A DNA stretch of 49,455 nt, from the NCBI GenBank assembly GCA_945875935.1, contig CAMCNE010000005.1, positions 1 to 49,455 on the forward strand, read 5' to 3'. This document shows positions 17,487 through 23,491 of the stretch, piece by piece (position 1 is the first letter of the stretch; each line of letters opens with the position of its first letter). A program made the translations under genes and the position numbers. The notes under the pieces were generated by a model that saw only the letters and a list, made by a program, of their open reading frames with translations, ran no database searches and had not been told where the DNA came from. This DNA is from Bordetella parapertussis. GTDB taxonomy: Bacteria > Pseudomonadota > Gammaproteobacteria > Burkholderiales > Burkholderiaceae_C.

Positions 17487-18569
17487 TCAATTCGGCAGCG
17501 GCAGCAGTGACGCGAACGCCTCGTTGCCGTCGTAGTGCGCCTTGATGGACAGCAGCCGGTCCAGGCTGGCCGTGAATGCGCTGACCACGTCGGGGTCGAA
17601 GTGCGTGCCCGAGTCGGCGACGATCTGATCGACGGCCTGCTCCACCAGCCAGGCCGGCTTGTAGGGCCGCACGGTGGTGAGCGCATCGAACACATCGGCC
17701 AGCGCCACGATGCGCCCCGACAGCGGGATGTCGGCACCGCGCAGCCCCAGCGGATAGCCCGTGCCATCCCAGCGCTCGTGGTGCGATAACGCGATCTCGG
17801 CGCCCAGCTCCAAGACCGGCGACGCCTGATCACGCAGCAGTTCGTAGCCGATGGTGGTGTGGCGGCGCATCACGTCCCACTCTTCGCTCGAGAGCGAACC
17901 GGCCTTGCCGAGCACGGCATCCGGAATCCCGATCTTGCCCAGATCGTGCAGCGGCGCGGCATCACGCATCCGTTGGCACTGCGGCGTGGACCAGCCCAGA
18001 GTGGCCGCGATCGCTCGGGCGTAGCGCGCCATGCGCTCGGTGTGCTTGCCGGTGTTTTCGTCGCGCAGGGCCGACAGCCGCTCGAGGATTTGCAGCGTGG
18101 AGCGCTGCACATCACCGCTGCGCTTCGCACCCCGGGCCAGCAGATCGCGAACCGACGACGTGCCGGCATTCGGCTCGTCGCTCATTGGCACCGCAGCCAT
18201 GCGAGTGAGGTTGCGCAAACGCAGCACCATCTCCTGGCCGGTGATCGACTTGGGCAGCACTTCCATCACGCCGGCCTGCCATGCCTGCAACTTGATGGGA
18301 TCGGTCAACGAGGCGGCCACCAACGCCACCGGCGTGCGTGGCGACACCCCAGTCGCATGCAGCGCCGTGAGCAACTCGATGCCATTCATGCCCGGCATCG
18401 AGAAGTCGACCAGCAGCACATCGGGATGCCTGTCTCGCAGGCTGGTCAGCGCATCGAGCGGGTGGCGATAAGCCACCACGTCGCCAAGATCGGCGTCTTC
18501 GATCAGCCGGCCCAGCCTGGCCAGCCAGACGGCGTTGTCGTCAACGATGCAGATTTGTGTGCGGCCCAT
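17487..18569 (-). CDS. Response regulator with HD-GYP domain, third copy
   Basis: A 360-residue protein of REC plus HD-GYP. The output domain is the most canonical of the three here: HDLGKIGIPDAVL, then HHERWDGTGYPLGL. The REC domain has acidic residues and Asp55 in LLVDFSMPGMNG and Lys in LPKSI. However, the conserved Ser/Thr switch position 30 residues after the aspartate is Ala85 (PVALVAAS), so phosphorylation may not be read out in the usual way. ATG 18569 is preferred; an in-frame GTG at 18575 would add two residues. It heads the minus-strand group HD-GYP, Hpt-like, HD-GYP, and lies 70 bases downstream of the HTH-REC gene. Confidence 0.9.
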   Translation of the reverse strand: MGRTQICIVDDNAVWLARLGRLIEDADLGDVVAYRHPLDALTSLRDRHPDVLLVDFSMPGMNGIELLTALHATGVSPRTPVALVAASLTDPIKLQAWQAGVMEVLPKSITGQEMVLRLRNLTRMAAVPMSDEPNAGTSSVRDLLARGAKRSGDVQRSTLQILERLSALRDENTGKHTERMARYARAIAATLGWSTPQCQRMRDAAPLHDLGKIGIPDAVLGKAGSLSSEEWDVMRRHTTIGYELLRDQASPVLELGAEIALSHHERWDGTGYPLGLRGADIPLSGRIVALADVFDALTTVRPYKPAWLVEQAVDQIVADSGTHFDPDVVSAFTASLDRLLSIKAHYDGNEAFASLLPLPN

Positions 18570-18639
18570 GCACACATTGTCGATTAATTGCTCAAGTCGA
18601 TCTATGCGGTCAATTTAAATAACTGCATCATATTGAGCA
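18570..18639. promoter_or_regulatory. AT-rich promoter region upstream of the minus-strand HD-GYP operon
   Basis: A 70-base AT-rich gap between two co-directional genes. It contains the inverted repeat TGCTCAA (18589-18595) / TTGAGCA (18633-18639). Between the arms, on the minus strand, is TTTAAATTGACC, whose TTGACC could be a -35 element, but the -10 is poor. A regulator binding the repeat is possible; the adjacent HTH-REC protein is an obvious candidate. This is inference only. Confidence 0.4.
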
Positions 18640-19272
18640 TTATTGCTGGTTTGTGACCGCGGTTCGCCTTTGCACCAGCGCGTCGATGTAGCCGTGCAGT
18701 CGCTGAAATGACAGCGGCTTGCGGTAGCACAGCGTGACGTCGTCGAGCCCGCCTCGCGCGGCGATTTCATCATCCGACAGCCCTGTGACCACCAGGATGC
18801 GGGTGTCTTGCAGCTCAGTCGAGCCGCGCAGCGTGCGGATCAGGTGAAAGCCGTCGAAGGGCTCCATGGCCAGGTCGGTGATGACGAGCTCGGGGCGGCG
18901 CTGTGCGATGGCCAGCAGCGCGGCCGCACCGTCGCCGGCGTAACTGACGGTCACCCGGGGGCCCCAATCCGCCGCAGCCTTGCTGTACGCCTTGAGTTGC
19001 AACGGGTTGTCCTCGACGATGAGCACGGCCAGCGGCCCGCGATGCGAGGCGCGCGACGGGCTGGCCAGCCCGGTGCTTTTCATCTCGAGCACATCGTGCT
19101 CGGCCACACGCCGGTGCCCGCCCTGGGTCTTCCAGGCGCGCAGGGTTCCGGCTTCGACCATTTTCTGGATGGTGCTGACCGACACACCCAGCAAGGCGGC
19201 GGCTTCCTTGGTGCCCAGATAGGGTTCAGCCGCGGCGCTGATTTCGTCCGCGCGTGACTTGGGTCTGGCCAA
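18640..19272 (-). CDS. Excisionase/MerR-type HTH fused N-terminally to a REC domain
   Basis: A 210-residue protein. Residues 17-66 form a small winged helix-turn-helix of the excisionase/BldC kind: LGTKEAAALLGVSVSTIQKM, then W-K-T-Q-G-G-H-R-R, the typical wing. A linker (67-80) leads to a complete REC domain: E87-D88, phospho-acceptor Asp133 in VITDLAMEP, switch Thr163 and Lys185 in YRKPL. Response regulators usually carry DNA binding after REC, so the order is reversed. The start is TTG at 19272, supported by GAGGAG six bases upstream. It heads the minus-strand signalling group and is the only DNA-binding output in the island, so it likely couples the phosphorelay to transcription. Confidence 0.88.
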   Translation of the reverse strand: MARPKSRADEISAAAEPYLGTKEAAALLGVSVSTIQKMVEAGTLRAWKTQGGHRRVAEHDVLEMKSTGLASPSRASHRGPLAVLIVEDNPLQLKAYSKAAADWGPRVTVSYAGDGAAALLAIAQRRPELVITDLAMEPFDGFHLIRTLRGSTELQDTRILVVTGLSDDEIAARGGLDDVTLCYRKPLSFQRLHGYIDALVQRRTAVTNQQ

Positions 19273-19278
19273 TTTCGA

Positions 19279-19284
19279 CTCCTC
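19279..19284 (-). promoter_or_regulatory. Ribosome-binding site that fixes a TTG start
   Basis: GAGGAG on the minus strand lies six bases before the TTG at 19272 of the HTH-REC gene. No in-frame ATG or GTG gives a better start. Confidence 0.75.
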
Positions 19285-19342
19285 GTGAATTTGTACCGGA
19301 GCCTAGCCTGAAAAGGCCCCAAATCGAAGAGGTTTGAGCACT

Positions 19343-20734
19343 TTATTCGGCAGCCAGCACCTTGGCCTTCATGCGTCCCAGCCAGGTGACGATGGGCACG
19401 AACAGCACCGACAACACCCCGGTGGCAATCAACACCTGGCCGATCGACGACACCAGGGCGTCGGCAGACTGCCCCGCCGAACGCAGCTCGATGAACGAAG
19501 ACGCCGCGGCCACGCCCACCCCGCCGCAGCCGATCAGCGCGGTCAGCACGACACCAGACGCGCCGCCTGCCTTTTGAGCCGGCACCACCGCTTGCGTCAC
19601 CACGCTGGCAAACGACCAGCACAGGCCGGTTCCGGCGCCCGCGGCCAGCGAGCACAGCAAAAAGACCGGCATGCTGCCAAGGCCCAGCCCCATGCCGATC
19701 ACGCCCAGCCCGCCCACCAGCAGCGCCACGTCCATCACCGCCCAGGGGGCAAACCGCTCGAGCCGACCCGAAATCTGCGCGGCCAGCGTCACGCCGCCCG
19801 AAAACACAACAAACGCCAGCCCGGCTTGCATCGGCGAAAAGTGCTCGACGTCCTGCAAAAAGACCATGGCCACAAAGATGGTCACCGTCATGGCCACATT
19901 GCCGATGACCCCCGCGATGATCATCACCGAGAAGCTGCGAATGCCAAACAGATCCAGATCAAGCAGCGGAAAGCGCACGCGCCGCTCGACCACCACAAGC
20001 AGCCCAAAGCCGATCAGCCCGCAAGCGATCACGCCAAGCGTTTGCGGCGATGCCCAACCCCAGCTCGCGGCCTTGTCGATGCCATAGGTGAAGGTCGCGA
20101 CCGAGCCGACGATCAGCACCAGCCCGGCCCAGTCGATCACGCGCGGCGCGGTTTCGTCGCGGCTTTGCTGCACCGATCGGTGCGCCAGCAGCACCACCAG
20201 CATGATCAAGGGCACGTTGATCCACATCACCCAGCGCCAGCCCAGCCAGTCGGTGATCGCGCCACCGATGAACGGCCCGAGCGCCTGCCCGACAGCCGCG
20301 ATGCCAAACACCAGGCCCACGGCCCGCTGCGTTTGCGATGCGGCAAAGCCATTGGTGACGACCGCGATCGACACCGGCATCAAGATCGCCGCGCCCGCGC
20401 CCTGAACCACCCTGGAGGCGACCAGCACCTCGGCGCTCATGGCCGCGCCACCGACCAGCGAGGCCAGGCCGAACACGGCCGCACCGATGAACAACCAGGT
20501 TCGCCGGCCCAGCAAGTCAGCCAGCCGCCCACCCACGACCAGGCCCGACGCCAGCGCGAGCATGTAGCCGCTGATCACCCATTGCAGCTGCGTCGTGCCG
20601 ATGCCAAATTCAAGCGCGGTCGCCGGCAGCGCCGCCTGAACCGCGAAGAAATCGAGATTGATGGCGAACATGACCATCGCCGCCGCAACGACCAGACAGC
20701 GCAGTTTCGGATCGTTCGTGAGTGCAAAGGGCAT
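19343..20734 (-). CDS. MFS drug/metabolite exporter, DHA2 (EmrB/QacA) family
   Basis: A 463-residue polytopic inner-membrane protein with about 14 hydrophobic helices, as in the 14-helix DHA2 proton antiporters. The motif-A loop is GGRLADLLGRRTWLF after helix 2, and the motif-C-like region is GAGAAILMPVSIAVV. The N-terminus (MVMFAINLDFFAVQAALP) has the family's D residue in helix 1, where the E. coli relatives have F-x-x-L-D-x-T-I-V. The substrate cannot be read from sequence. It is flanked by unrelated genes and a 243-base upstream gap, and no regulator gene lies next to it, so it is probably a single-gene unit. The tail is short and soluble. Confidence 0.88.
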   Translation of the reverse strand: MPFALTNDPKLRCLVVAAAMVMFAINLDFFAVQAALPATALEFGIGTTQLQWVISGYMLALASGLVVGGRLADLLGRRTWLFIGAAVFGLASLVGGAAMSAEVLVASRVVQGAGAAILMPVSIAVVTNGFAASQTQRAVGLVFGIAAVGQALGPFIGGAITDWLGWRWVMWINVPLIMLVVLLAHRSVQQSRDETAPRVIDWAGLVLIVGSVATFTYGIDKAASWGWASPQTLGVIACGLIGFGLLVVVERRVRFPLLDLDLFGIRSFSVMIIAGVIGNVAMTVTIFVAMVFLQDVEHFSPMQAGLAFVVFSGGVTLAAQISGRLERFAPWAVMDVALLVGGLGVIGMGLGLGSMPVFLLCSLAAGAGTGLCWSFASVVTQAVVPAQKAGGASGVVLTALIGCGGVGVAAASSFIELRSAGQSADALVSSIGQVLIATGVLSVLFVPIVTWLGRMKAKVLAAE

Positions 20735-20977
20735 GAAGATCCTTGGGAATCAAAGCCGTCGCCGACGTGGAAGCGGGGTGATTCCACCACAGGCCATGCC
20801 ACAGGCGGGGGGTCACACGCCGCTCGACGAGCCTGAATTTTTCTTGCGTTGCGGCTGCAAAACCCCCTGAATGGGGGGGTCACAAAGTGTGAAGAAGTAC
20901 CTAGACTTTCCTTCCACGCTCAGGGACGAGATTCCTAGACCGTGCCATTTTTCACACCCCAATCAGAGGAAGTTCCC
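20735..20977. promoter_or_regulatory. Divergent intergenic region between the exporter and the PEP-CTERM gene
   Basis: No gene is visible in these 243 bases. A C/G stem ACCCCC/GGGGGT with loop TGAATG lies at 20862-20880 and has no T-run. GGGGGTCACA occurs twice (near 20810 and 20876). CCTAGAC occurs twice, 34 bases apart (20900-20906 and 20934-20940), just upstream of the PEP-CTERM start, and could be a regulator site. An AGAGGA ribosome-binding site ends the region at 20965-20970. Confidence 0.45.
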
Positions 20978-21658
20978 ATGAAACATCTCAAGAAAATCCT
21001 GACAGCCGTGACCTTGGTCGCAGCTGCCAGCAGTGCGTCGGCCATTCAGTTCGACTTGGCCCCCGCTTACTTCACACCGGGCTCCGGCTACAGCATTGGG
21101 GGAGACCCAAGCCTGACCGAACTGGGTGTTGACTTCACGGCACATACCTGGAGCGCTCAGTCATTTGTTCTTGCCAGCGGTTCCAGCGCCCCCTTCAAGT
21201 TCGGTACCGTGACATTGAATGACTCCGAGTTGGTCGAGGGCTTTGCCCGTATCGGCTTCCTCGAGCAGAACAACCTCGGCGTGACCGCCACCTTCTCGTT
21301 CACAAACCCCACCAGCAATCCGTCGGTCGGTGTTGACGGCGAGGGCGACGCAACGTTTGGCTTGATCAATCCCCGCTCCCTCCGAGCTTTTGGGAGAACG
21401 GCGTTTTTGGAACTTAACGGTGAGGTCGACTTCACGATCAACTGGGACCCCCTGGATGTGTATTTCGGGCCCGGCAACAGCGGCATGTTCACCATCCAGA
21501 TGGATGACATCAGCTTCGATGCCAACGGCCAGACGAGGGATCAGATGTACACCATCGAGATGGTCACCGCCCCCATCCCCGAGCCAGAGACCTACGCTCT
21601 GATGCTGGCCGGCCTGGGCCTGGTGGGCTTCATGGCCCGCCGTCGCAAGCAAGCCTGA
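20978..21658 (+). CDS. Secreted PEP-CTERM anchored protein
   Basis: A 226-residue exported protein. Its signal peptide is residues 1-20 (KHLKKILTAVTLVAAASSASA, cleavage after SASA). The beta-rich middle has no recognised fold; it has the FxFGTVTLND and TFSFTNPTSN patterns typical of PEP-CTERM extracellular proteins. The C-terminus is the sorting signal: P-E-P-E-T-Y-A-L-M-L, a hydrophobic helix G-L-G-L-V-G-F and the basic end ARRRKQA. Such proteins are processed by an exosortase (EpsH) and released into exopolysaccharide; no exosortase gene is in this window. ATG 20978 is preferred because AGAGGA lies seven bases upstream. An intrinsic terminator follows directly. Confidence 0.88.
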   Translation: MKHLKKILTAVTLVAAASSASAIQFDLAPAYFTPGSGYSIGGDPSLTELGVDFTAHTWSAQSFVLASGSSAPFKFGTVTLNDSELVEGFARIGFLEQNNLGVTATFSFTNPTSNPSVGVDGEGDATFGLINPRSLRAFGRTAFLELNGEVDFTINWDPLDVYFGPGNSGMFTIQMDDISFDANGQTRDQMYTIEMVTAPIPEPETYALMLAGLGLVGFMARRRKQA

Positions 21659-21675
21659 GCTTCACAGCTCCCATG

Positions 21676-21702
21676 AAAAACCGGCCATCTGGCCGGTTTT
21701 TT
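21676..21702 (+). terminator. Rho-independent terminator after the PEP-CTERM gene
   Basis: Stem ACCGGCC/GGCCGGT with a 4-base loop ATCT, preceded by a run of A and followed by six T (21697-21702). The symmetric A and T tracts make it potentially bidirectional. Confidence 0.9.
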
Positions 21703-21875
21703 CTTGGCCGCTGGGCGCAGACAGATTCGGCCGCCCATTGATTCCCCGGCCGATCAGGCGGGTGGTTGACTGGCGTTTTTCACGCCATTTGCACAAAACA
21801 TTTTTATGGTCAGCGTCAAAACCTCTCGGTGCTGCCTGAGACCCGCATCTGTTGACAGGCCAAGATCCAACGCAC
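21703..21875. other. Intergenic stretch upstream of the VPLPA-CTERM gene
   Basis: About 170 bases with no gene, repeat or RNA I can support. The segment CAAAACATTTTTATGG near 21793-21808 is AT-rich and is the likeliest promoter area for the gene that starts at 21876. Confidence 0.4.
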
Positions 21876-22433
21876 ATGAAAATCACCCTGCTTCGAGCCG
21901 CTGCGCTGGCAGCGCTTCTGCCCCTGGCCTGCGGCGCCAACGCCGCGTTGGTCTCTCAAGGTGGCTATGTCGTGCTCGACAACGTCAACAACCTGCTGTG
22001 GTTTTCCGATCGTCCGCCCATCACGCGCCTGTGGGCTGACGACGTCACCTGGGCCGCTGCACTGACGGTCGGCTCGTTGCCAGCGGGCTCCTGGAGCCTG
22101 GCTTCCGAGACCCAGTGGAACCTCCTTGCTGCGGCCGCAGGCGGGTCGGCTCAGACCCTGTTTGATCTGGGCATCAGCGGCCAGTATTTCCTGAGCAACC
22201 GATCGGGCTCGGATGCGCTGGTGGCCATCAGCAGCAGCGCGCTTGCTGCTGGCAATCAGATTCAAACCTTGGGTTACCGCAACATCACCCACGACTACGG
22301 GTCTCTTGCCGTGGCCGCATACCCTAGCCCAGCAGCGGTACCCGTTCCCGCTGCCGCTTGGCTGATGCTCTCTGGCCTTGGCGCACTTGGTGCTGCTGCC
22401 AAGCGCCGCAAAGCTGCCGAGTTGAGTGCGTAG
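21876..22433 (+). CDS. Secreted VPLPA-CTERM sorting-domain protein
   Basis: A 185-residue exported protein with a signal peptide at residues 1-24 (cleavage near GANA-ALV). The mature part contains V-V-L-D-N-V-N-N-L-L-W and further on T-W-A-A-A-L, a pattern like the DUF1566/Lcl-type domains, in which an aromatic-rich D-x-x-T/N-x-L-x-W motif recurs. The C-terminus V-P-V-P-A-A-A-W-L-M-L-S-G-L-G-A-L plus the basic AKRRK is a VPLPA-CTERM signal, a relative of PEP-CTERM handled by its own exosortase variant. It lies next to a true PEP-CTERM gene but with its own upstream region. The function of the mature domain is unknown. Confidence 0.8.
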   Translation: MKITLLRAAALAALLPLACGANAALVSQGGYVVLDNVNNLLWFSDRPPITRLWADDVTWAAALTVGSLPAGSWSLASETQWNLLAAAAGGSAQTLFDLGISGQYFLSNRSGSDALVAISSSALAAGNQIQTLGYRNITHDYGSLAVAAYPSPAAVPVPAAAWLMLSGLGALGAAAKRRKAAELSA

Positions 22434-22448
22434 TGCGCTTGCACTACG
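22429..22448. promoter_or_regulatory. Palindromic operator candidate of the toxin-antitoxin operon
   Basis: Perfect 8-bp inverted repeat CGTAGTGC/GCACTACG with a 4-base spacer GCTT, ending nine bases before the antitoxin ATG. Antitoxins of this class usually bind such a repeat and repress their own operon. The left arm overlaps the stop codon of the upstream VPLPA-CTERM gene. Confidence 0.65.
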
Positions 22449-22456
22449 ATGTGGTC

Positions 22457-22729
22457 ATGAAAGACGCCGTGATCCCGCAGGTGCGTGTCGAGACCGAGCT
22501 GCGCGCCAGCCTTGACGCGGTGTTGCGCCCTGGCGAAACGCTGACCGACTTCGTCGAAGCCGCCGTGCGCAACGCCGTTGAGTACCGGCGCGTTCAGACC
22601 GACTTCGCATCGCGTTGCGACGCATCCCTGGCCGAGTACGAGCGCACGGGAGTGTCCATCCCCGCTGCCGAGGTCATCGCCAAGCTCGAATCCAAGCTCG
22701 CGAGGCGCCGCAAGCAACTCGGCGGATGA
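22457..22729 (+). CDS. Antitoxin of a ParD-like type II toxin-antitoxin pair
   Basis: A 90-residue protein. The N-terminal half has the short strand then helix pattern of ribbon-helix-helix DNA binders (V-I-P-Q-V-R-V-E-T-E-L-R-A-S-L, then E-T-L-T-D-F-V-E-A-A-V-R-N-A-V). The C-terminal half is a charged helix expected to wrap the toxin. It overlaps the downstream toxin gene by ATGA (22726-22729), as usual for co-translated pairs. It is preceded by a palindrome that could be its own operator. ATG 22457 is chosen; an in-frame extension upstream would run into the previous gene and the palindrome. The exact subfamily (ParD versus other RHH) is uncertain. Confidence 0.8.
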   Translation: MKDAVIPQVRVETELRASLDAVLRPGETLTDFVEAAVRNAVEYRRVQTDFASRCDASLAEYERTGVSIPAAEVIAKLESKLARRRKQLGG

Positions 22730-23040
22730 GCTACGCGGTCGAATTCACGCAAAGCGCTGAAGACGACCTGGTGCGGCTCTATGACTTTCTGCTTGATCGC
22801 GCCGAAACGCTCGAACAACTGGGAGTCGCTGACGAGGCGCTCAAGGTCATCCGCCAAGCCGCGCTGAGCCACCTGTCGACCACGCCCTACAGCTACCGCA
22901 AGGTCGGTGCCCGGTCGACGCTGCGCGAACTCATCATCCCGTTCGGCACCACCGGCTACATCCTTCGCTTCGACATCCGCTCGCCCGAGTTGGTGCTCGT
23001 GATCGGCGCACGCCACCAGCGCGAAGAAGACTTTCATTGA
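22726..23040 (+). CDS. RelE/ParE-superfamily toxin
   Basis: A 104-residue protein with the fold signature of the family: strand Y-A-V-E-F-T-Q-S-A-E-D-D-L, two helices L-Y-D-F-L-L-D-R and A-L-K-V-I-R-Q-A-A, then strands S-T-L-R-E-L-I-I-P-F, G-Y-I-L-R-F-D-I and L-V-L-V-I-G-A-R-H-Q-R-E. The last segment H-Q-R-E-E-D-F is typical of ParE, whose targets are gyrase in tested members; RelE-type mRNA cleavage is the alternative. It begins by a 4-base overlap with the antitoxin gene. Toxicity and target are inferred from family only. The tRNA-Ile gene ends 86 bases downstream on the other strand. Confidence 0.85.
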   Translation: MSYAVEFTQSAEDDLVRLYDFLLDRAETLEQLGVADEALKVIRQAALSHLSTTPYSYRKVGARSTLRELIIPFGTTGYILRFDIRSPELVLVIGARHQREEDFH

Positions 23041-23126
23041 CCCTACAAACGCTCAGCTGTGCTCCCGTAAGCACATGGCCCGCGGTGCTTCAAGCACCGG
23101 CAGGCTCATGTCTTGCGCCATCGATT
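23041..23126. other. Short non-coding spacer between toxin gene and tRNA-Ile
   Basis: Eighty-six bases between the convergent toxin gene and the 3' end of the tRNA. I see no gene and no copy of the tRNA 3' end that would mark an attachment site. Confidence 0.5.
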
Positions 23127-23450
23127 TGGTAGGCCGTGCTGGGCTCGAACCAGCGACCAAAGGATTATGCGTACCACCTCGGCTTTCGCCGCCCGTTTCC
23201 GGTTCGTGGTCTGGACTCTGTCTTGCCTTTCGGCCTTCCCGTCGAGTCTCTACACGTTCTCCTTGAAGGAGCTTCGCTCGGCGTTGGCATCGCAGGCTTG
23301 CACCCGCCTTAGCGTTCACCGAATTTGAGAAGTTCTACCTCGGGGCACCTTGCGATACCCCGGGCAACCCGTTTGAAACCACCCGTGTGCCGTGAGGCAT
23401 TTAGGGTGTTTCTTCAAGTCCTCTGCTCTAACCAACTGAGCTAACGGCCC
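23127..23450 (-). tRNA. ileX: tRNA-Ile(CAU) split by a group I intron
   Basis: On the minus strand, 5' exon 23450-23417 (34 nt) and 3' exon 23169-23127 (43 nt) join to a 77-nt cloverleaf. Acceptor GGGCCGT/ACGGCCT has a G-U pair at 1-72. The D arm is GCTC...GAGC, the anticodon stem GAGGA/TCCTT, the loop CTCATAA with anticodon CAU, and the T arm GCTGG-TTCGAGC-CCAGC; CCA is encoded. The variable and T-arm sequence TTGGTCGCTGGTTC is that of the minor isoleucine tRNA, whose CAU is changed to lysidine-AU by TilS to read AUA codons. It is not initiator or elongator Met. A 247-nt intron lies between U33 and C34. hrcA ends 41 bases upstream on the same strand. The gene symbol follows E. coli usage. 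Confidence 0.93.
23170..23416 (-). ncRNA. Group I self-splicing intron in the tRNA-Ile anticodon loop
   Basis: The 247-nt insert has the conserved group I core on the minus strand. P3 is TTCTC/GAGAA (23331-23327 with 23261-23257), followed by J3/4 AAATT. P4 is CGGTG/CGCCG (23321-23317 with 23283-23279). P5 is GCGGGT-GCAA-GCCTGC (23307-23292). P7 is GACTC/GAGTC (23248-23244 with 23218-23214) in the typical AGAGACTCGACGG context. P8 is GCC-GAAA-GGC (23234-23225), and the P9 region has GGC-GAAA-GCC within ACCAC/GTGGT. The 5' exon ends in U and the intron ends in G, as required. No open reading frame for a homing endonuclease fits inside. Comparable small introns are known in tRNA-Ile(CAU) of Azoarcus. 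I did not resolve the P1/P10 guide pairing. Confidence 0.9.
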
Positions 23451-23491
23451 CCGGGGCGAATTTTCGCACGCACATGGCGCACGGCACGGCG

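Noticed and set aside
19334..20836. A 500-codon plus-strand open frame opposite the MFS exporter.
   Set aside because: Its sequence is rich in His, Gln, Arg and Asp without structure, as expected from the complement of a membrane protein gene.
20978..23126. A possible integrated island ending at the 3' side of the tRNA-Ile gene.
   Set aside because: No integrase, transposase or second copy of the tRNA 3' end was found nearby, so integration at this tRNA is not supported.
23127..23169. An isolated tRNA 3' half that looks like a tRNA fragment or phage attachment remnant.
   Set aside because: The matching 5' half lies at 23417-23450 and the sequence between has a group I intron core, so it is the 3' exon of an intact gene.
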